This document shows, piece by piece, positions 16,229 to 25,013 of a stretch of DNA of 64,000 nucleotides; within the stretch, counting starts at the first letter, position 1; each line of letters begins with the position of its first letter. Position numbers and translations under genes: made by a program. The stretch is from Archangium lansingense (lineage in GTDB: Bacteria > Myxococcota > Myxococcia > Myxococcales > Myxococcaceae). The notes below the pieces were generated by a model. That model ran no database searches. It worked only from the letters and a program-made list of their open reading frames with translations, and had not been told where the DNA came from. The stretch is from the NCBI RefSeq assembly GCF_026626635.1, contig NZ_JAPNKA010000001.1, positions 3,162,001 to 3,226,000 of the forward strand, in the 5' to 3' direction.

Positions 16229-16386
16229 AGCCAGGCTGTGCCCGGAATGAACGGGGCTGAACGCGAGAGGCACCCGGCGGGGACGTCCAGCCGAGCGGGC
16301 CTCGTGGGGCATCCTCTCTGGACGATTGCTGTCTTCCATGATGCGCCAGAGCTTGCGGGTGTCCTGAATCAGAGGGGGGGACACAC

Positions 16387-17712
16387 ATGCGGCAAGCGAT
16401 GAGGGCCCGGAGTGCCGGGCTGTGGGTTGGTGTGTTGTTCGGGGTGCTGGTGTCTGCCTGTGGGGTGGACTCCGAGCTCATGGCTCCGGAGGGGGAAGCC
16501 GGGGAGGAAGCAGTCTCGACGGTGGAGGCCGCGCACTCCCGGAATGAGCCGTTGCCCGAGCCCCGGCCGACGGCGCTCTTCGGACCGAAGGTGGCATACG
16601 GAGGGGGCAAGTACCTGGTGGTGTGGCAGGACGTCCGGGACGGGGGCATCTACGGAGCGCGCATGAAGCCGGACGGCACCCTGCTGGACCCCGAGGGACT
16701 GCGCCTCAACACCCACCCGGAGCGGGACTTCGGGCGCAATCCCAACGTCGCGTTCAACGGCAAGGACTTCGTGGTCGTCTGGGACTCGACGGATGGGGTG
16801 GATGGGACGCGGCTGGCTCCGAATGGCGCGGGGCCCGGGCCCGTCTTCACCGTCATCTCCTCCGGCGAGGTGTCAGGCGACGTGGGCATCGCCTGCTCCC
16901 GGAAGCTGTGCCTGGTTACCTTCAACGTCGACAGTGACGAGGGCAGCGACATCGCGGGTCTGCGGATTGGTCCCGACGGGAGCCGGCTGGATGACACCGT
17001 CATCTTCATTTCCGACTCTCCGGTGACGGGCGAGTCGGCAGTGGCCTGGGACGGGAAGCAGTTCCTGGTCGTTTGGACGGACTCCGCCGGCGGACTGGAC
17101 ACGCCCGACATCTACGGGGCCCGGGTGAAGGAGAACGGCACCCTGCTCGAGCGGGGCGGCTTCCCCATTGGTGCAGCGCCTGGCATGCAGCGGACGCCCG
17201 CGGTGACCTGGACCGGCCGGCGGTTCCTCGTGGTCTGGGGGGACATGCGCAACGGCACGGACTGGGATGTCTTCGGTGCGCGCGTGCGCTCGGATGGGCG
17301 CGTGGATGACCCGGCGGGCCTTCCCATCTCCACCGAGCCAGGTGACCAGCGCTTCCCGGGTGTGGCTCACCACAACTCGAAGTCCCTCGTCGTCTGGGAT
17401 GACACCCGCGCGGGTCCGCACCGCATCTGGGGCGCCCGGGTGGAGGAGGACGGGGACGTGAGGGATCCGACTGGCTTCGCCATCTCGGGCGGTGAGCTCG
17501 GCAATGAGTTCCGCCCGGCGGTGGCCTACGGGAGCGACCGGTTCCTCGTGCCGTATGCCGCCTCCTCTGTAGCCGACGAGCCCTTCACCCCGAACTTCAT
17601 CCTGGGCAAGCGGGTGAAGCACGACACGCGGGTGATGGATACGCCGGCGCTCGTGTTCACTCGCTCCACGTCTGAACCGGCTGCTTCCCTCGTGGAGCCG
17701 CGGAGCGAGTAA
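16387..17712 (+). CDS. Repeat lipoprotein with VVW-type beta-strand repeats
   Basis: 441 residues with a lipoprotein signal (LVSACG). From about residue 60 the chain is made of repeats of roughly 50-55 residues, each with a core like VAY-GGGKYLVVWQD followed by IYGARMKPDGTLLDPEG; at least six copies can be read. This spacing suits a beta-propeller or similar closed beta structure at the cell surface. Proteins like this are common in myxobacteria and their ligands are unknown. The start has a G-rich Shine-Dalgarno (GAGGGGG). It is co-directional with the graspetide operon, but 158 bases separate them. Confidence 0.75.
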   Translation: MRQAMRARSAGLWVGVLFGVLVSACGVDSELMAPEGEAGEEAVSTVEAAHSRNEPLPEPRPTALFGPKVAYGGGKYLVVWQDVRDGGIYGARMKPDGTLLDPEGLRLNTHPERDFGRNPNVAFNGKDFVVVWDSTDGVDGTRLAPNGAGPGPVFTVISSGEVSGDVGIACSRKLCLVTFNVDSDEGSDIAGLRIGPDGSRLDDTVIFISDSPVTGESAVAWDGKQFLVVWTDSAGGLDTPDIYGARVKENGTLLERGGFPIGAAPGMQRTPAVTWTGRRFLVVWGDMRNGTDWDVFGARVRSDGRVDDPAGLPISTEPGDQRFPGVAHHNSKSLVVWDDTRAGPHRIWGARVEEDGDVRDPTGFAISGGELGNEFRPAVAYGSDRFLVPYAASSVADEPFTPNFILGKRVKHDTRVMDTPALVFTRSTSEPAASLVEPRSE

Positions 17713-17759
17713 TCGGGGTGAGCCTTCTCCTGGAACTGTTGTGATAGGGTGCGCGCCCC

Positions 17760-17993
17760 ATGGCAAAGTCCCCGTGCCCCGTGACGCTGAAGCAGTTCCA
17801 GGAGAAGGCCGAGCCGCTGAAGGTGGTCATCAACGGCCAGGAGATGCTCGCCGAGGTCAAGGCGTTCTCGACAGGCTCCTTCGGCTGGAACATCAACGGC
17901 AAGATGACCATCACCGTCGATGGCAAGCCGCTGTCGGTGCAGATCGGCATGAACATGACGGTGGTCGGCTCGAAGGAAGCCGCCCGGGAGTAA
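17760..17993 (+). CDS. Small 77-aa conserved-looking protein
   Basis: A 77-residue soluble protein (MAKSPCPVTLKQF...), predicted as one helix followed by three or four beta strands (VVINGQEMLAEVKAF, GWNINGKMTITVDGKPLSVQIGMNMTVVG). I recognise no named family. It ends 16 bases from the convergent E1-like gene. Its compact beta-rich build is worth comparing with the Ubl-like protein encoded nearby, but it has no diglycine end. Confidence 0.6.
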   Translation: MAKSPCPVTLKQFQEKAEPLKVVINGQEMLAEVKAFSTGSFGWNINGKMTITVDGKPLSVQIGMNMTVVGSKEAARE

Positions 17994-18009
17994 GCCGCCC
18001 GGGAGTGGC

Positions 18010-18588
18010 TTACTGAGCGGTCGGCGTCACCGCGACGAGGCTCACCATCGCGTCGCGGCGGGCGCCGTGCTTCACGAAGTCCTGCACCACCCGCGCGAGC
18101 GTGGCGCCGAGCTGGCCGATGAGGGGCAGGTGGGCTCCTCCCTCGCAGGTGGCCTGGCCCTGGGTGTCCTCGGCGTCCGGGATGAAGCGCTCATCCCAGC
18201 GCACCAGCCCGAAGGTGCCATCCGCGGCCAGGGCCCCGTGCACCAGTGGCTTACCCGCCGTCCGCGCGAAGTCACTCAGCAGCACCCGGCTCGCCTGGTT
18301 GTCGAAGCAGTCGACGAGCAGGTCCGCACTCCCACACAGCGCCGCCACGTTGTCGCGCGTCACCCGCACGCCGAAGGACTCCGCCTTCACCCCGTGCAGG
18401 TTGAGGAGCTGGAGCTTCAGCGCTTCGGCCTTGTTCTTCCCCACCGAGGGCTTCACGAAGGCCTGCGCCAGCAGGTTCTTGGACTCCACCCGGTCGAAGT
18501 CGATGAAGACGAGCGTGGCCTCCAGGTTGCGGCACAGCACCGCCGCCGTCGAGCCAATGGCCCCCACCCCGCAGAAGACGATGCGCAT
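18010..18588 (-). CDS. E1/ThiF-like adenylating enzyme
   Basis: A short 192-residue member of the ThiF/MoeB/E1 superfamily. It has the nucleotide-binding GVGAIGS at residues 7-13, the strand-end DFDRVESKNLLAQAF (the superfamily D-x-D-x-V-x-x-x-N-L block, with the usual Arg replaced by Ala before Gln), the ATP-contacting Lys in GKNKAEAL, and VDCFDN with the Mg-binding Asp. A Cys in ATCEGGAH lies in the loop where E1 enzymes often carry the thioester Cys. Such enzymes adenylate the C-terminus of a ubiquitin-fold protein. The gene starts 12 bases after the small Ubl-like gene, a clear two-gene operon. The small size resembles E1 proteins of bacterial Ubl/JAB-type systems. Confidence 0.85.
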   Translation of the reverse strand: MRIVFCGVGAIGSTAAVLCRNLEATLVFIDFDRVESKNLLAQAFVKPSVGKNKAEALKLQLLNLHGVKAESFGVRVTRDNVAALCGSADLLVDCFDNQASRVLLSDFARTAGKPLVHGALAADGTFGLVRWDERFIPDAEDTQGQATCEGGAHLPLIGQLGATLARVVQDFVKHGARRDAMVSLVAVTPTAQ

Positions 18589-18600
18589 GGCGGGCCTTCC

Positions 18601-18846
18601 TTACGCCCCGAAGGGCACCTTGGGCCGCAGGTAGATGCGATCCTCGCCCCGGGGACCGCGGAACCGGTCCACCACGTAGTGGACGAAGGCGTCCTCGCGC
18701 AGGTTCGCGATGTGCAGCCCCGGCGCCCCGCCCGAGCGCACTACCTCCAACGCGATGCGCCGCACGTCCACGTCCGACACGTGGCCGTCCAGCTCCAGGG
18801 GCAGGTCCGAGGACAGGCCGTTGTAGGTGATGTTCAGCGTCGCCAT
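18601..18846 (-). CDS. Candidate ubiquitin-like (beta-grasp) protein partnered with E1
   Basis: 81 residues with a strong Shine-Dalgarno (AAGGAGG). The predicted order is hairpin (ATLNITYNGLSSDLPLEL), helix (DVDVRRIALEVVRSG), strand, helix and a final strand (DRIYLRPKVPFGA), which fits a beta-grasp fold. It sits directly upstream of the E1-like gene, as Ubl carriers do. The C-terminus is F-G-A instead of the classical G-G, so processing by a protease or direct use of a single Gly would be needed. The Ubl call rests on size, predicted fold and context; a novel E1 partner of another fold remains possible. Confidence 0.55.
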   Translation of the reverse strand: MATLNITYNGLSSDLPLELDGHVSDVDVRRIALEVVRSGGAPGLHIANLREDAFVHYVVDRFRGPRGEDRIYLRPKVPFGA

Positions 18847-18942
18847 CTCACGCCTCCTTGGTGGCCCGGCTCGGGCCTCGTGGGGAGGCGCTCGAGCTGG
18901 GCTTTGCCCTGGGGGACGTGGACGGGTGGGGGTTCCTGACGC

Positions 18943-19881
18943 TCAGTGGTCGCCGTAGCGCTTCTCGCCGGCCTCCACGCGCAGCTTCAGCCGGTTCTGC
19001 GGAGGAGGTAGCGGGCACGTCGCATAGGCCGAGAAGGCGCACGGGGGGTTGTAGGCCCGGTTGAAGTCCAGCACCACCTTCCCGTCCTTCGGCGGGTCCG
19101 TGTACAGGAAGCGTCCCGCCCCGTACGACTCGGTGCGGTTGGTCTGGTCCGCGAAGATGATGAAGAGCGGCTCCGTGCTGTTCTCCTGCACTGGATCCAA
19201 CCGGTACTCCTGGCCATTCACCGTGAAGACGATGGTGCCCGGTGAGGGCATCTCCTCCACCACGCCGAGCACGTTCGGTACCGAGATCTTGCGCGGGGTC
19301 GTCGCCGGCTCGAAGCGGCCCTCGATGCGCCAGGCCGCGCTCACCGGCCAGGTGGGAATGCCGTGGAACTGCTTGCGCGCAGGGGCCTCCGAGTCCTTCA
19401 CCCGGATGCCCAGCCGCTCACCCCGGCGGATGAGGTAGAAGTGCAGCGAGCCCAGCGCGAGCACGTCCTTCTCGCTCTCGCTGGCGCCCAGCTCGCCTCC
19501 CGTGAAGGGCTGGCCCGCCCGCGTCAAGGAGACCCCCGGCTGGACGGCGAGCGTCACCTTGCCGTCCTTCTGCGTGAGGGTGCCCAGGTGCGCCGGCGTC
19601 CCGGCGGGGAAGACGACCTCGCTCTCCGGGGCGGAGCCCACGCGGTTGTCGCCTTCCTTCAGCCAGTGCAGGCCCACCAGGCTGAGCCAGCCTTCCTCGG
19701 ATGTGAGATTGGCGATGCGCTTCTGGTGCCAGGCTCGCGTCTCGGCTTCGAGGTCAAACGGCGCGGGTTCAGCGGGCTTGGATTCGGCGGGCTTCTTCAT
19801 GGCGGGCTTGGACGGGGGCGCGGCGAGCGTGGGCGTCGCGAACGCCAGCGTCGAGACAGTGAGCAGACGTGCAATGCGCAT
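18943..19881 (-). CDS. DUF1684 secreted protein
   Basis: 312 residues from an ATG at 19881, with a cleavable signal peptide (LLTVSTLAFATPTLAA) and a short Lys/Pro linker. The signature SEEGWLSLVGLHWLKEGDNRVGS and the later FHGIPTWPVSAAWRIEGRFEP and DFNRAYNPPCAFSAYATCPLPPP blocks are those of the DUF1684 family. Its enzymatic role is unknown. It belongs to the minus strand but is separated from the Ubl operon by about 96 bases and is probably transcribed separately. Confidence 0.85.
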   Translation of the reverse strand: MRIARLLTVSTLAFATPTLAAPPSKPAMKKPAESKPAEPAPFDLEAETRAWHQKRIANLTSEEGWLSLVGLHWLKEGDNRVGSAPESEVVFPAGTPAHLGTLTQKDGKVTLAVQPGVSLTRAGQPFTGGELGASESEKDVLALGSLHFYLIRRGERLGIRVKDSEAPARKQFHGIPTWPVSAAWRIEGRFEPATTPRKISVPNVLGVVEEMPSPGTIVFTVNGQEYRLDPVQENSTEPLFIIFADQTNRTESYGAGRFLYTDPPKDGKVVLDFNRAYNPPCAFSAYATCPLPPPQNRLKLRVEAGEKRYGDH

Positions 19882-19967
19882 GGCCCGACCATGACAAGAC
19901 CTCCGGCGCGCGTCCACCACCTGGGTGGAGGGGAAGCGAGGAGACGCGCGGGGAGCCCTTCCCGGAC

Positions 19968-20459
19968 CTAGCGGCGGCCAGTGGCGCGCTTCGCGGTGCG
20001 CTTCGTGGTGCGCTTGGCGGCGGCCGGAGCCCGCTTGGCGGCAGGAGCACGCCGGGCAGCGGTGGCCGTCTTCGCGGCGGTACGCTTGGCCACGGTCTTC
20101 CGGGCCGGGCCGGTCTTCTTGGTGGGACTCTTCTTCTGCTGGGCCGAGGCCCTACGGCCTCCCACCTTTGGCTCCATTCTCCGGCCCTTCTTCGCGCGGA
20201 CGGTCTTGCTGGTGGCCCGCGTGCTCTTGCGAGCGGCCTTCTTGGCGGGAGCCGGGCGCTTCTTCTCGGGCTTGCGCTTCGCGACGGTGCGGCCCTTCCT
20301 GGCCGACCCCGACTTGCCCAGCCTGCGGCGGCCACTGGGCTCTCCGGTGGGTGCCAAAGACGCGGGCACCTGCCCCGGCGGGTTGGCGGTGGGGGCGAGC
20401 AACTCGGCGGTGTTGGCTTGTTCCGCTTCCAGCGGCGGGCGCGGCGATTCGAGTGACAT
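19968..20459 (-). CDS. Histone-H1-like Lys/Ala/Arg-rich basic protein
   Basis: 163 residues. From about residue 45 the protein consists of low-complexity Lys-Ala-Arg-Pro-Thr sequence with repeated K-K/K-R pairs (PAPAKKAARKS, AKRAPAAAKRTTKRTAKRA), like the C-terminal tail of eukaryotic H1 and bacterial H1-like proteins such as AlgP or HctB. It probably binds DNA non-specifically. The start at 20459 has a GGAGGAG Shine-Dalgarno; longer upstream reading frames lack one. The acidic or polar N-terminal 40 residues may mediate interactions. Confidence 0.75.
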   Translation of the reverse strand: MSLESPRPPLEAEQANTAELLAPTANPPGQVPASLAPTGEPSGRRRLGKSGSARKGRTVAKRKPEKKRPAPAKKAARKSTRATSKTVRAKKGRRMEPKVGGRRASAQQKKSPTKKTGPARKTVAKRTAAKTATAARRAPAAKRAPAAAKRTTKRTAKRATGRR

Positions 20460-20963
20460 ACGGTGCTCCTCCTTCGAGAGCGCTCCACGCCTGGTCCACT
20501 GGGTGTCAGCGCCCAAGCGTTGGATGGGCGAAGTGAACTCCACCCGACGAAATGCGTAAGCATCGTGGAGCCATGATGCTCGGACGCGGGGATGCGCAAC
20601 GCGAAGGAGCGCGGTCTGAAGTGGCTCCGAGTCGCGTGCATGGTTGTGTACAGGGCGATGCGTGGACGTGGTGTTGTCGGCCAGCATCGGGTGGATGAGG
20701 GCAGAGCGCTCTTCGATGGGGTTGAACGCCGAGCGCAACCCGGAGCGGGTGTGGAACGAAGGCGAGCCGCGCGAGCCTCAGCGGGCGCGGCGACCTCGGG
20801 CCCTGCGCATTCCCGGCGGCCATGACAAGGAGGGTGCTTCCTCGTTTGCCCCTCCCTGGAGGGCTGGTGCAGTCAGGGGTGCAGCGTGTCCAGAAGTCCA
20901 GCGGGGCGGGTTGTCCGCCGGGCGGTGCGCCCCAAGCTTCCCAGGACGATGAGGAGGACTTTC
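20460..20963. other. 504-bp intergenic region
   Basis: This stretch between the divergently transcribed H1-like and DUF2231 genes has several overlapping frames, but none has a convincing start signal or protein-like composition. It is slightly AT-richer near 20500-20700. It presumably holds both promoters; no clear tRNA, hairpin terminator or repeat was seen. Confidence 0.5.
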
Positions 20964-21620
20964 ATGGAAATGCGTGTACACGAGCTGCACCCGACGTTGA
21001 TCCACGCGCCGCTGGCGTTGCTTCCCTCCACGGTGGTGGTCGACCTGACGGCAGCGCTCACCGGGGACCCGAGGCTGGACAAGGCGGGCCGGACGCTGTG
21101 GTGGACCACGGCGGCGAGCGGGCTGCTGGCCGGGTTCGCCGGGATGGCCGCCTCGCAGGAGGTGAAGGCGGACCGGCACTCGCGCGACATGATGTTCCTG
21201 CACGGCCTGGGCAACGTGGGCATCGTGCTGGGGGCCTTCGGCGTTGCCGTGTGGCGCACGGGGCATCGCTCGTCGCTGGTCTCCAGCCTGGTGGGACTGG
21301 GCTCGTTCGCACTGGCCGCCTACACCGGCTGGCTGGGCGGCGAGATGGTGTACACGCACGGCGTGGGGGTGAAGGAGCTGACCATGAAGGGCGAGGATCT
21401 CGACCTGCTCAGCCCTTCGCTGACCTCGCGCCAGGCGCCCGCGCGGCTGCTGCGCGACGCGGTGAAGGGCCTCGGTTGGCTGCTGGGCCGGGCCCGTCAG
21501 GTCTTCACCGGCCGCGAGCGGCTCGACCCCAGCGCGTTTGGCGTGAAGGCCGTGGAAGAGAAGCTGGAGCAGCCCTCGGCCAGCCCGAGTGATGTCCGCC
21601 CCGAGCTCCGGCCGGTGTGA
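20964..21620 (+). CDS. DUF2231 membrane protein
   Basis: 218 residues from the ATG at 20964 (GAGGAGG six bases upstream). The start VHELHPTLIHAPLALLPSTVVVD carries the HP-x-x-I-H-x-P motif of DUF2231 membrane proteins, and four hydrophobic helices follow within residues 10-140. The hydrophilic C-terminal tail (about residue 140 onward) is unusually long and probably cytoplasmic. The family is thought to bind heme or serve in redox-linked membrane functions, but its role is not established. A strong hairpin follows the stop codon. Confidence 0.8.
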   Translation: MEMRVHELHPTLIHAPLALLPSTVVVDLTAALTGDPRLDKAGRTLWWTTAASGLLAGFAGMAASQEVKADRHSRDMMFLHGLGNVGIVLGAFGVAVWRTGHRSSLVSSLVGLGSFALAAYTGWLGGEMVYTHGVGVKELTMKGEDLDLLSPSLTSRQAPARLLRDAVKGLGWLLGRARQVFTGRERLDPSAFGVKAVEEKLEQPSASPSDVRPELRPV

Positions 21621-21629
21621 GACGCCTCC

Positions 21630-21658
21630 GGGCAGAGGGCTACTACCGCCCTCTGTCC
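21630..21658 (+). terminator. GC-rich hairpin after the DUF2231 gene
   Basis: An 11-bp stem (GGGCAGAGGGC with GCCCTCTGTCC, one wobble) and a seven-base loop begin ten bases after the DUF2231 stop codon. No T-run follows, as is common in very GC-rich genomes, so termination is likely but not certain. Confidence 0.55.
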
Positions 21659-21729
21659 GTCGTCATGGATTGACTCCCGCTGCTGCATGCGGACAATGGG
21701 CGCTTTACCCGTTGCCGAGGCCAACGCGC

Positions 21730-22164
21730 ATGCACATGACGGACAAGAGAGGGGCGCAGCCGAGAATCGTGGTGACGTCGCAGGACCTGGATCGTCTGCG
21801 GACCGTCATTGATACGGCTGCCGATGCACGGAGCCTCGAGGCTGCGGAGGCGCTCGATGCGGAGCTGGGCCGGGCGACGGTGGTCGAGCCCACCGAGGTC
21901 TCGCCGGACGTGGTCACCATGAACAGCCGGGTGGTGTACCTCGACGAGTCCGCTCAGCAGACCCGCGAGGTGACGCTGTCCTATCCGAGACAGGCGTCCG
22001 TAGCGGAGGGGCGAGTCTCCGTGCTGGCCCCTATTGGCGCGGCGCTGTTGGGGCTCTCCGTTGGCCAGGAGATCGAGTGGCCCATGCCCGGTGGCAGCCG
22101 CAAGCGCCTGCGCATCGTCGCCGTGCCCTACCAGCCCGAAGCGGCGGGGCATTACAACCTGTAG
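21730..22164 (+). CDS. Rnk-like GreA/GreB C-terminal-domain protein
   Basis: 144 residues. The N-terminal helical third (VVTSQDLDRLRTVID) and the C-terminal domain (VTMNSRVVYLDE...REVTLSYPRQA...VSVLAPIGAALLGLSVGQEIEWPMPGG) match the nucleoside diphosphate kinase regulator Rnk, an RNA-polymerase secondary-channel-binding relative of GreA/GreB that lacks the long coiled coil. The start could be either of two ATGs six bases apart. It is a single gene with its own promoter region. Confidence 0.85.
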   Translation: MHMTDKRGAQPRIVVTSQDLDRLRTVIDTAADARSLEAAEALDAELGRATVVEPTEVSPDVVTMNSRVVYLDESAQQTREVTLSYPRQASVAEGRVSVLAPIGAALLGLSVGQEIEWPMPGGSRKRLRIVAVPYQPEAAGHYNL

Positions 22165-22176
22165 TCCTGGCAGGGC

Positions 22177-22452
22177 TCAGCGGCCGCCCTGTTGCTCCAG
22201 GGCGTGCCGCAGGGCGAGAACCATCCGCCGGACGGCGTAGCCCTCGAAGTCCTCCAGCGGATCCACACTCGAGGGGAAGACCTCGAGCAGGCTGTCCAGG
22301 TAGAGAAGGGCGGGAGCAGTCGTTCCCGCTCCAACTCCCGGGCCTTCCTTGGCACTCAGTGCTTCCTCGAGCCGGAAGGCTCCCGCCACGAGGCTCTGCC
22401 AGCGATCCGTGCGTCCGCCGTCTTCCAGGTTGTCCGTGCTCACGGGCGCCAT
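22177..22452 (-). CDS. Small 91-aa helical protein
   Basis: A 91-residue acidic, helical protein (DRWQSLVAGAFRLEEALSAKEG, YLDSLLEVFPSSVDPLEDFEGYAVRRMVLALRHALE) with no signal or membrane segment. I recognise no family. The start is uncertain: the ATG at 22452 has only a weak Shine-Dalgarno. It ends 12 bases from the convergent Rnk-like gene and is divergent from the glucosidase. Confidence 0.5.
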   Translation of the reverse strand: MAPVSTDNLEDGGRTDRWQSLVAGAFRLEEALSAKEGPGVGAGTTAPALLYLDSLLEVFPSSVDPLEDFEGYAVRRMVLALRHALEQQGGR

Positions 22453-22545
22453 CCTAGCTCGTGCGCGCGCATCCTGCCGGTAGTCAACGCGAGCGCCGTG
22501 AAGGGCTGCCGGTGGGGACGGCGCTGTGCCTAGGTTCCGGCGTCC

Positions 22546-24954
22546 ATGCGCCTCGAAGACCTCTCCGTCGAACCGACCCGTGTCACCTTCTGGGGCCCAC
22601 GTGCCGCGCTGGAGGTGCGCTGTCCCCTGCCCGGCGTGTTGCGGCTGCGACACCTCCCGGCCTTCAAGCACACCGCGTCCGGGCCTCGCGAGCTGCCTCC
22701 CAAACAGTCCTGGGCCGTCGTGGAGCAGCGGGAGCTGCCGCTTTCGGTCCGGCGCGAGGAGCAGGGCCGGGTGGCGGTGGTGGTGACGGAAGAGCTTTCG
22801 CTGGTGGTGTCGCTGGCTGAGGGCACCTGGCGCCTGCTTGATGCTGCTGGCCGGGAACTCGCCCGGTGTGAGGAGTTTTCCGGCGAGGTCATGCCGGACT
22901 ACCCCGTCGACCGCTTCCGCTCGCGGCTCGCCTTGCACGCGCCGCCGGACGAGGCCTGGCTGGGCTTCGGAGAGAAGGTGGGGGCACTCAACAAGCGCGG
23001 CATGCACTTCGTCTTCTGGAACACGGACGTGATGCCGCACCACCCGGACACGGACCCGCTCTACCAGTCCATTCCCTTCTGCCTCGGCCTGCGCGAGGGG
23101 CTCGCCTGGGGCTTCTTTCTCGACGAGTCGTGGCGCATGGAGGTGGACGTGGGGGCCGAGGATGCCTCGCTCGTGCAGTGGGAGTCCGCCGGTCCCGAGC
23201 TGGACACCTACCTCTTCGCCGGGCCGATGCCCGGGGACGTGGTGCGCCGCTACACCGCTCTCACTGGACGCCCCCCACTGCCGCCGCTGTGGAGTCTGGG
23301 CGCGCAGCAGTCACGCTGGGGCTACGAGAACGCGGGAGACATCCGCTCCGTCATTCACGGCTATCGGGCACACGGCCTCCCACTGGACTGCGTGTACCTC
23401 GATATCGACTACATGGAGGGCTACAAGGTCTGGACGTGGGATCGCACCCGCTACCCGGACCCCGCGGGCCTGGCTCGCGAGGCGGCCGAGCAGGGAGTGA
23501 AGCTGGTCACCATCATCGACCCAGCGGTGAAGGCCGAGCCGGGGTACGGCGTCTATGACGAGGCGCTCGCGCGGGATTACCTGGTGCGCAATGACCGAGG
23601 CAGCGTGCTGCTCGGCGAGGTATGGCCCAAGCCCGCCACCTTCCCGGACTTCACCCGCGAGGAGGTACGCAGGTGGTGGGGCCGGTGGCACCAGGGCTTC
23701 CTGGAGGCGGGCATCGCGGGCTTCTGGAACGACATGAACGAGCCGGCCTGCTTCTCGTTGCTCAACGGCCGGGAGACCTTCGACATCCGGACGGCCCCGG
23801 CGGTGCACCTGGGGAAAGTGGAGGGGCCCACGCTGCCGCACGATGCGCGGCACGGCCACAGGCGCCACCTGGAGGTGCACAACGTCTATGCGCTCGGTAT
23901 GGCGCAGGCGGCGTACGAGGGGATGCGTGAGCTAGCCCCTGAGCGGAGGCCCTCCATCCTGACGCGCGCGGGCTCGGCTGGCATCCAGCGTTACGCGGCG
24001 ATGTGGACGGGGGATAACTCCAGCTACTGGGCGCACCTGGAGCTCTCCCTCACCATGTTGCTGGGGTTGGGCTTGTCCGGTGTCTCCTTCGCAGGGGTGG
24101 ACGTGCCTGGCTTCCTCGGGCGTGCGAGCGGGGAGCTGCTCGTGCGCTGGATGCAGGCGGGTACTTTCTATCCGCTGTTGCGCAACCACTCGGGAAAGGG
24201 GACCCCTCCGCAAGAGCCCTGGCGCTTCGGCGAGCCGTACCTCTCCATCGCGCGCGAGTGTCTGGAGCGGCGCTATCGGTTGATGCCCACGCTCTACACA
24301 CTGTCACACGAGGCGTCCGTGGAGGGCCTGCCGGTGATGCGCCCGCTCGTGATGTACGCGCCGGGAGATGAGGAGGCGCTGCGCACGGACGATGCGTTTC
24401 TCTTCGGGAGGGAGCTGCTCGTGGCCCCGGTGGTGCGTCAGGGCGTGATGCGGCGGCTCGTGTACCTGCCCGAGGGGCGGTGGCTTCCACTCTTCAACCT
24501 GGGCGCTCCGGGGGAGGTGACCGAGGGTGGCCAGCACGTCATCGCCTTGGTGCCACTGGGCACGGTGCCGCTGTGGTTGCGGGCGGGAGGCGCGCTGGCC
24601 CTCACCGAGCCTGCGTTGCACACCACCTCGGCCAATTGGTCCCAACTTACGTGGCACGTGCACGTGGCGGAGCGGGTGGATGCGCGCTTGTACGAGGATG
24701 CGGGCGAGGGCTACGGCGAGTCGCGTCTGACGCGGTTGTCCGGAGAGAGGGTAGGGGATCGTTTCGTGCTGGAGAGGAGCACGGAGGGATCGTTGCCTCT
24801 GGCTCGCGACACGGAGACGCTGTGCCTCTACGGACTGCCAGCGCCACGTGAGGTGGTGGGGGCGAGGGAGCACCGCGTGCGAGACGGAGTACTCGAACTC
24901 ACGGTGGACGCTGAGTGGCAGCGGTTGGAGGTGCTGACGAAGGAGCGCCCCTGA
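22546..24954 (+). CDS. Glycoside hydrolase family 31 alpha-glucosidase
   Basis: 802 residues, the usual length for GH31. An N-terminal beta-sandwich (1-240) leads to the (beta/alpha)8 barrel: PPLPPLWSLGAQQSRWGY, LDIDYMEGYKVWTWD, and the nucleophile block GFWNDMNEPA with Asp396. The acid/base Asp490 is in MWTGDNSSYW. A C-terminal beta region follows. GH31 enzymes hydrolyse alpha-linked glucose or xylose from oligosaccharides. There is no signal peptide, so it is probably intracellular and acts on imported or stored glycan. It is convergent with the JAMM gene, with a hairpin between them. Confidence 0.93.
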   Translation: MRLEDLSVEPTRVTFWGPRAALEVRCPLPGVLRLRHLPAFKHTASGPRELPPKQSWAVVEQRELPLSVRREEQGRVAVVVTEELSLVVSLAEGTWRLLDAAGRELARCEEFSGEVMPDYPVDRFRSRLALHAPPDEAWLGFGEKVGALNKRGMHFVFWNTDVMPHHPDTDPLYQSIPFCLGLREGLAWGFFLDESWRMEVDVGAEDASLVQWESAGPELDTYLFAGPMPGDVVRRYTALTGRPPLPPLWSLGAQQSRWGYENAGDIRSVIHGYRAHGLPLDCVYLDIDYMEGYKVWTWDRTRYPDPAGLAREAAEQGVKLVTIIDPAVKAEPGYGVYDEALARDYLVRNDRGSVLLGEVWPKPATFPDFTREEVRRWWGRWHQGFLEAGIAGFWNDMNEPACFSLLNGRETFDIRTAPAVHLGKVEGPTLPHDARHGHRRHLEVHNVYALGMAQAAYEGMRELAPERRPSILTRAGSAGIQRYAAMWTGDNSSYWAHLELSLTMLLGLGLSGVSFAGVDVPGFLGRASGELLVRWMQAGTFYPLLRNHSGKGTPPQEPWRFGEPYLSIARECLERRYRLMPTLYTLSHEASVEGLPVMRPLVMYAPGDEEALRTDDAFLFGRELLVAPVVRQGVMRRLVYLPEGRWLPLFNLGAPGEVTEGGQHVIALVPLGTVPLWLRAGGALALTEPALHTTSANWSQLTWHVHVAERVDARLYEDAGEGYGESRLTRLSGERVGDRFVLERSTEGSLPLARDTETLCLYGLPAPREVVGAREHRVRDGVLELTVDAEWQRLEVLTKERP

Positions 24955-24973
24955 GCACATGTGCTGACCATTT

Positions 24974-24996
24974 CCCCTCTCCCCTCGGGAGAGGGG
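24974..24996. terminator. Bidirectional hairpin, CCCCTCTCCC/GGGAGAGGGG
   Basis: A perfect 10-bp stem with a three-base loop sits between the convergent glucosidase and JAMM genes and could terminate both. Its sequence is that of the dispersed CCCTCTCCC-GGGAGAGGG repeat seen again at 25421-25447. Confidence 0.65.
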
Positions 24997-25013
24997 ATAT
25001 TCATCCTCTTCGG

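Noticed and set aside
20506..20823. Possible ORFs in the H1-DUF2231 intergenic region
   Set aside because: No Shine-Dalgarno, Arg/Pro-rich composition, overlapping frames on both strands.
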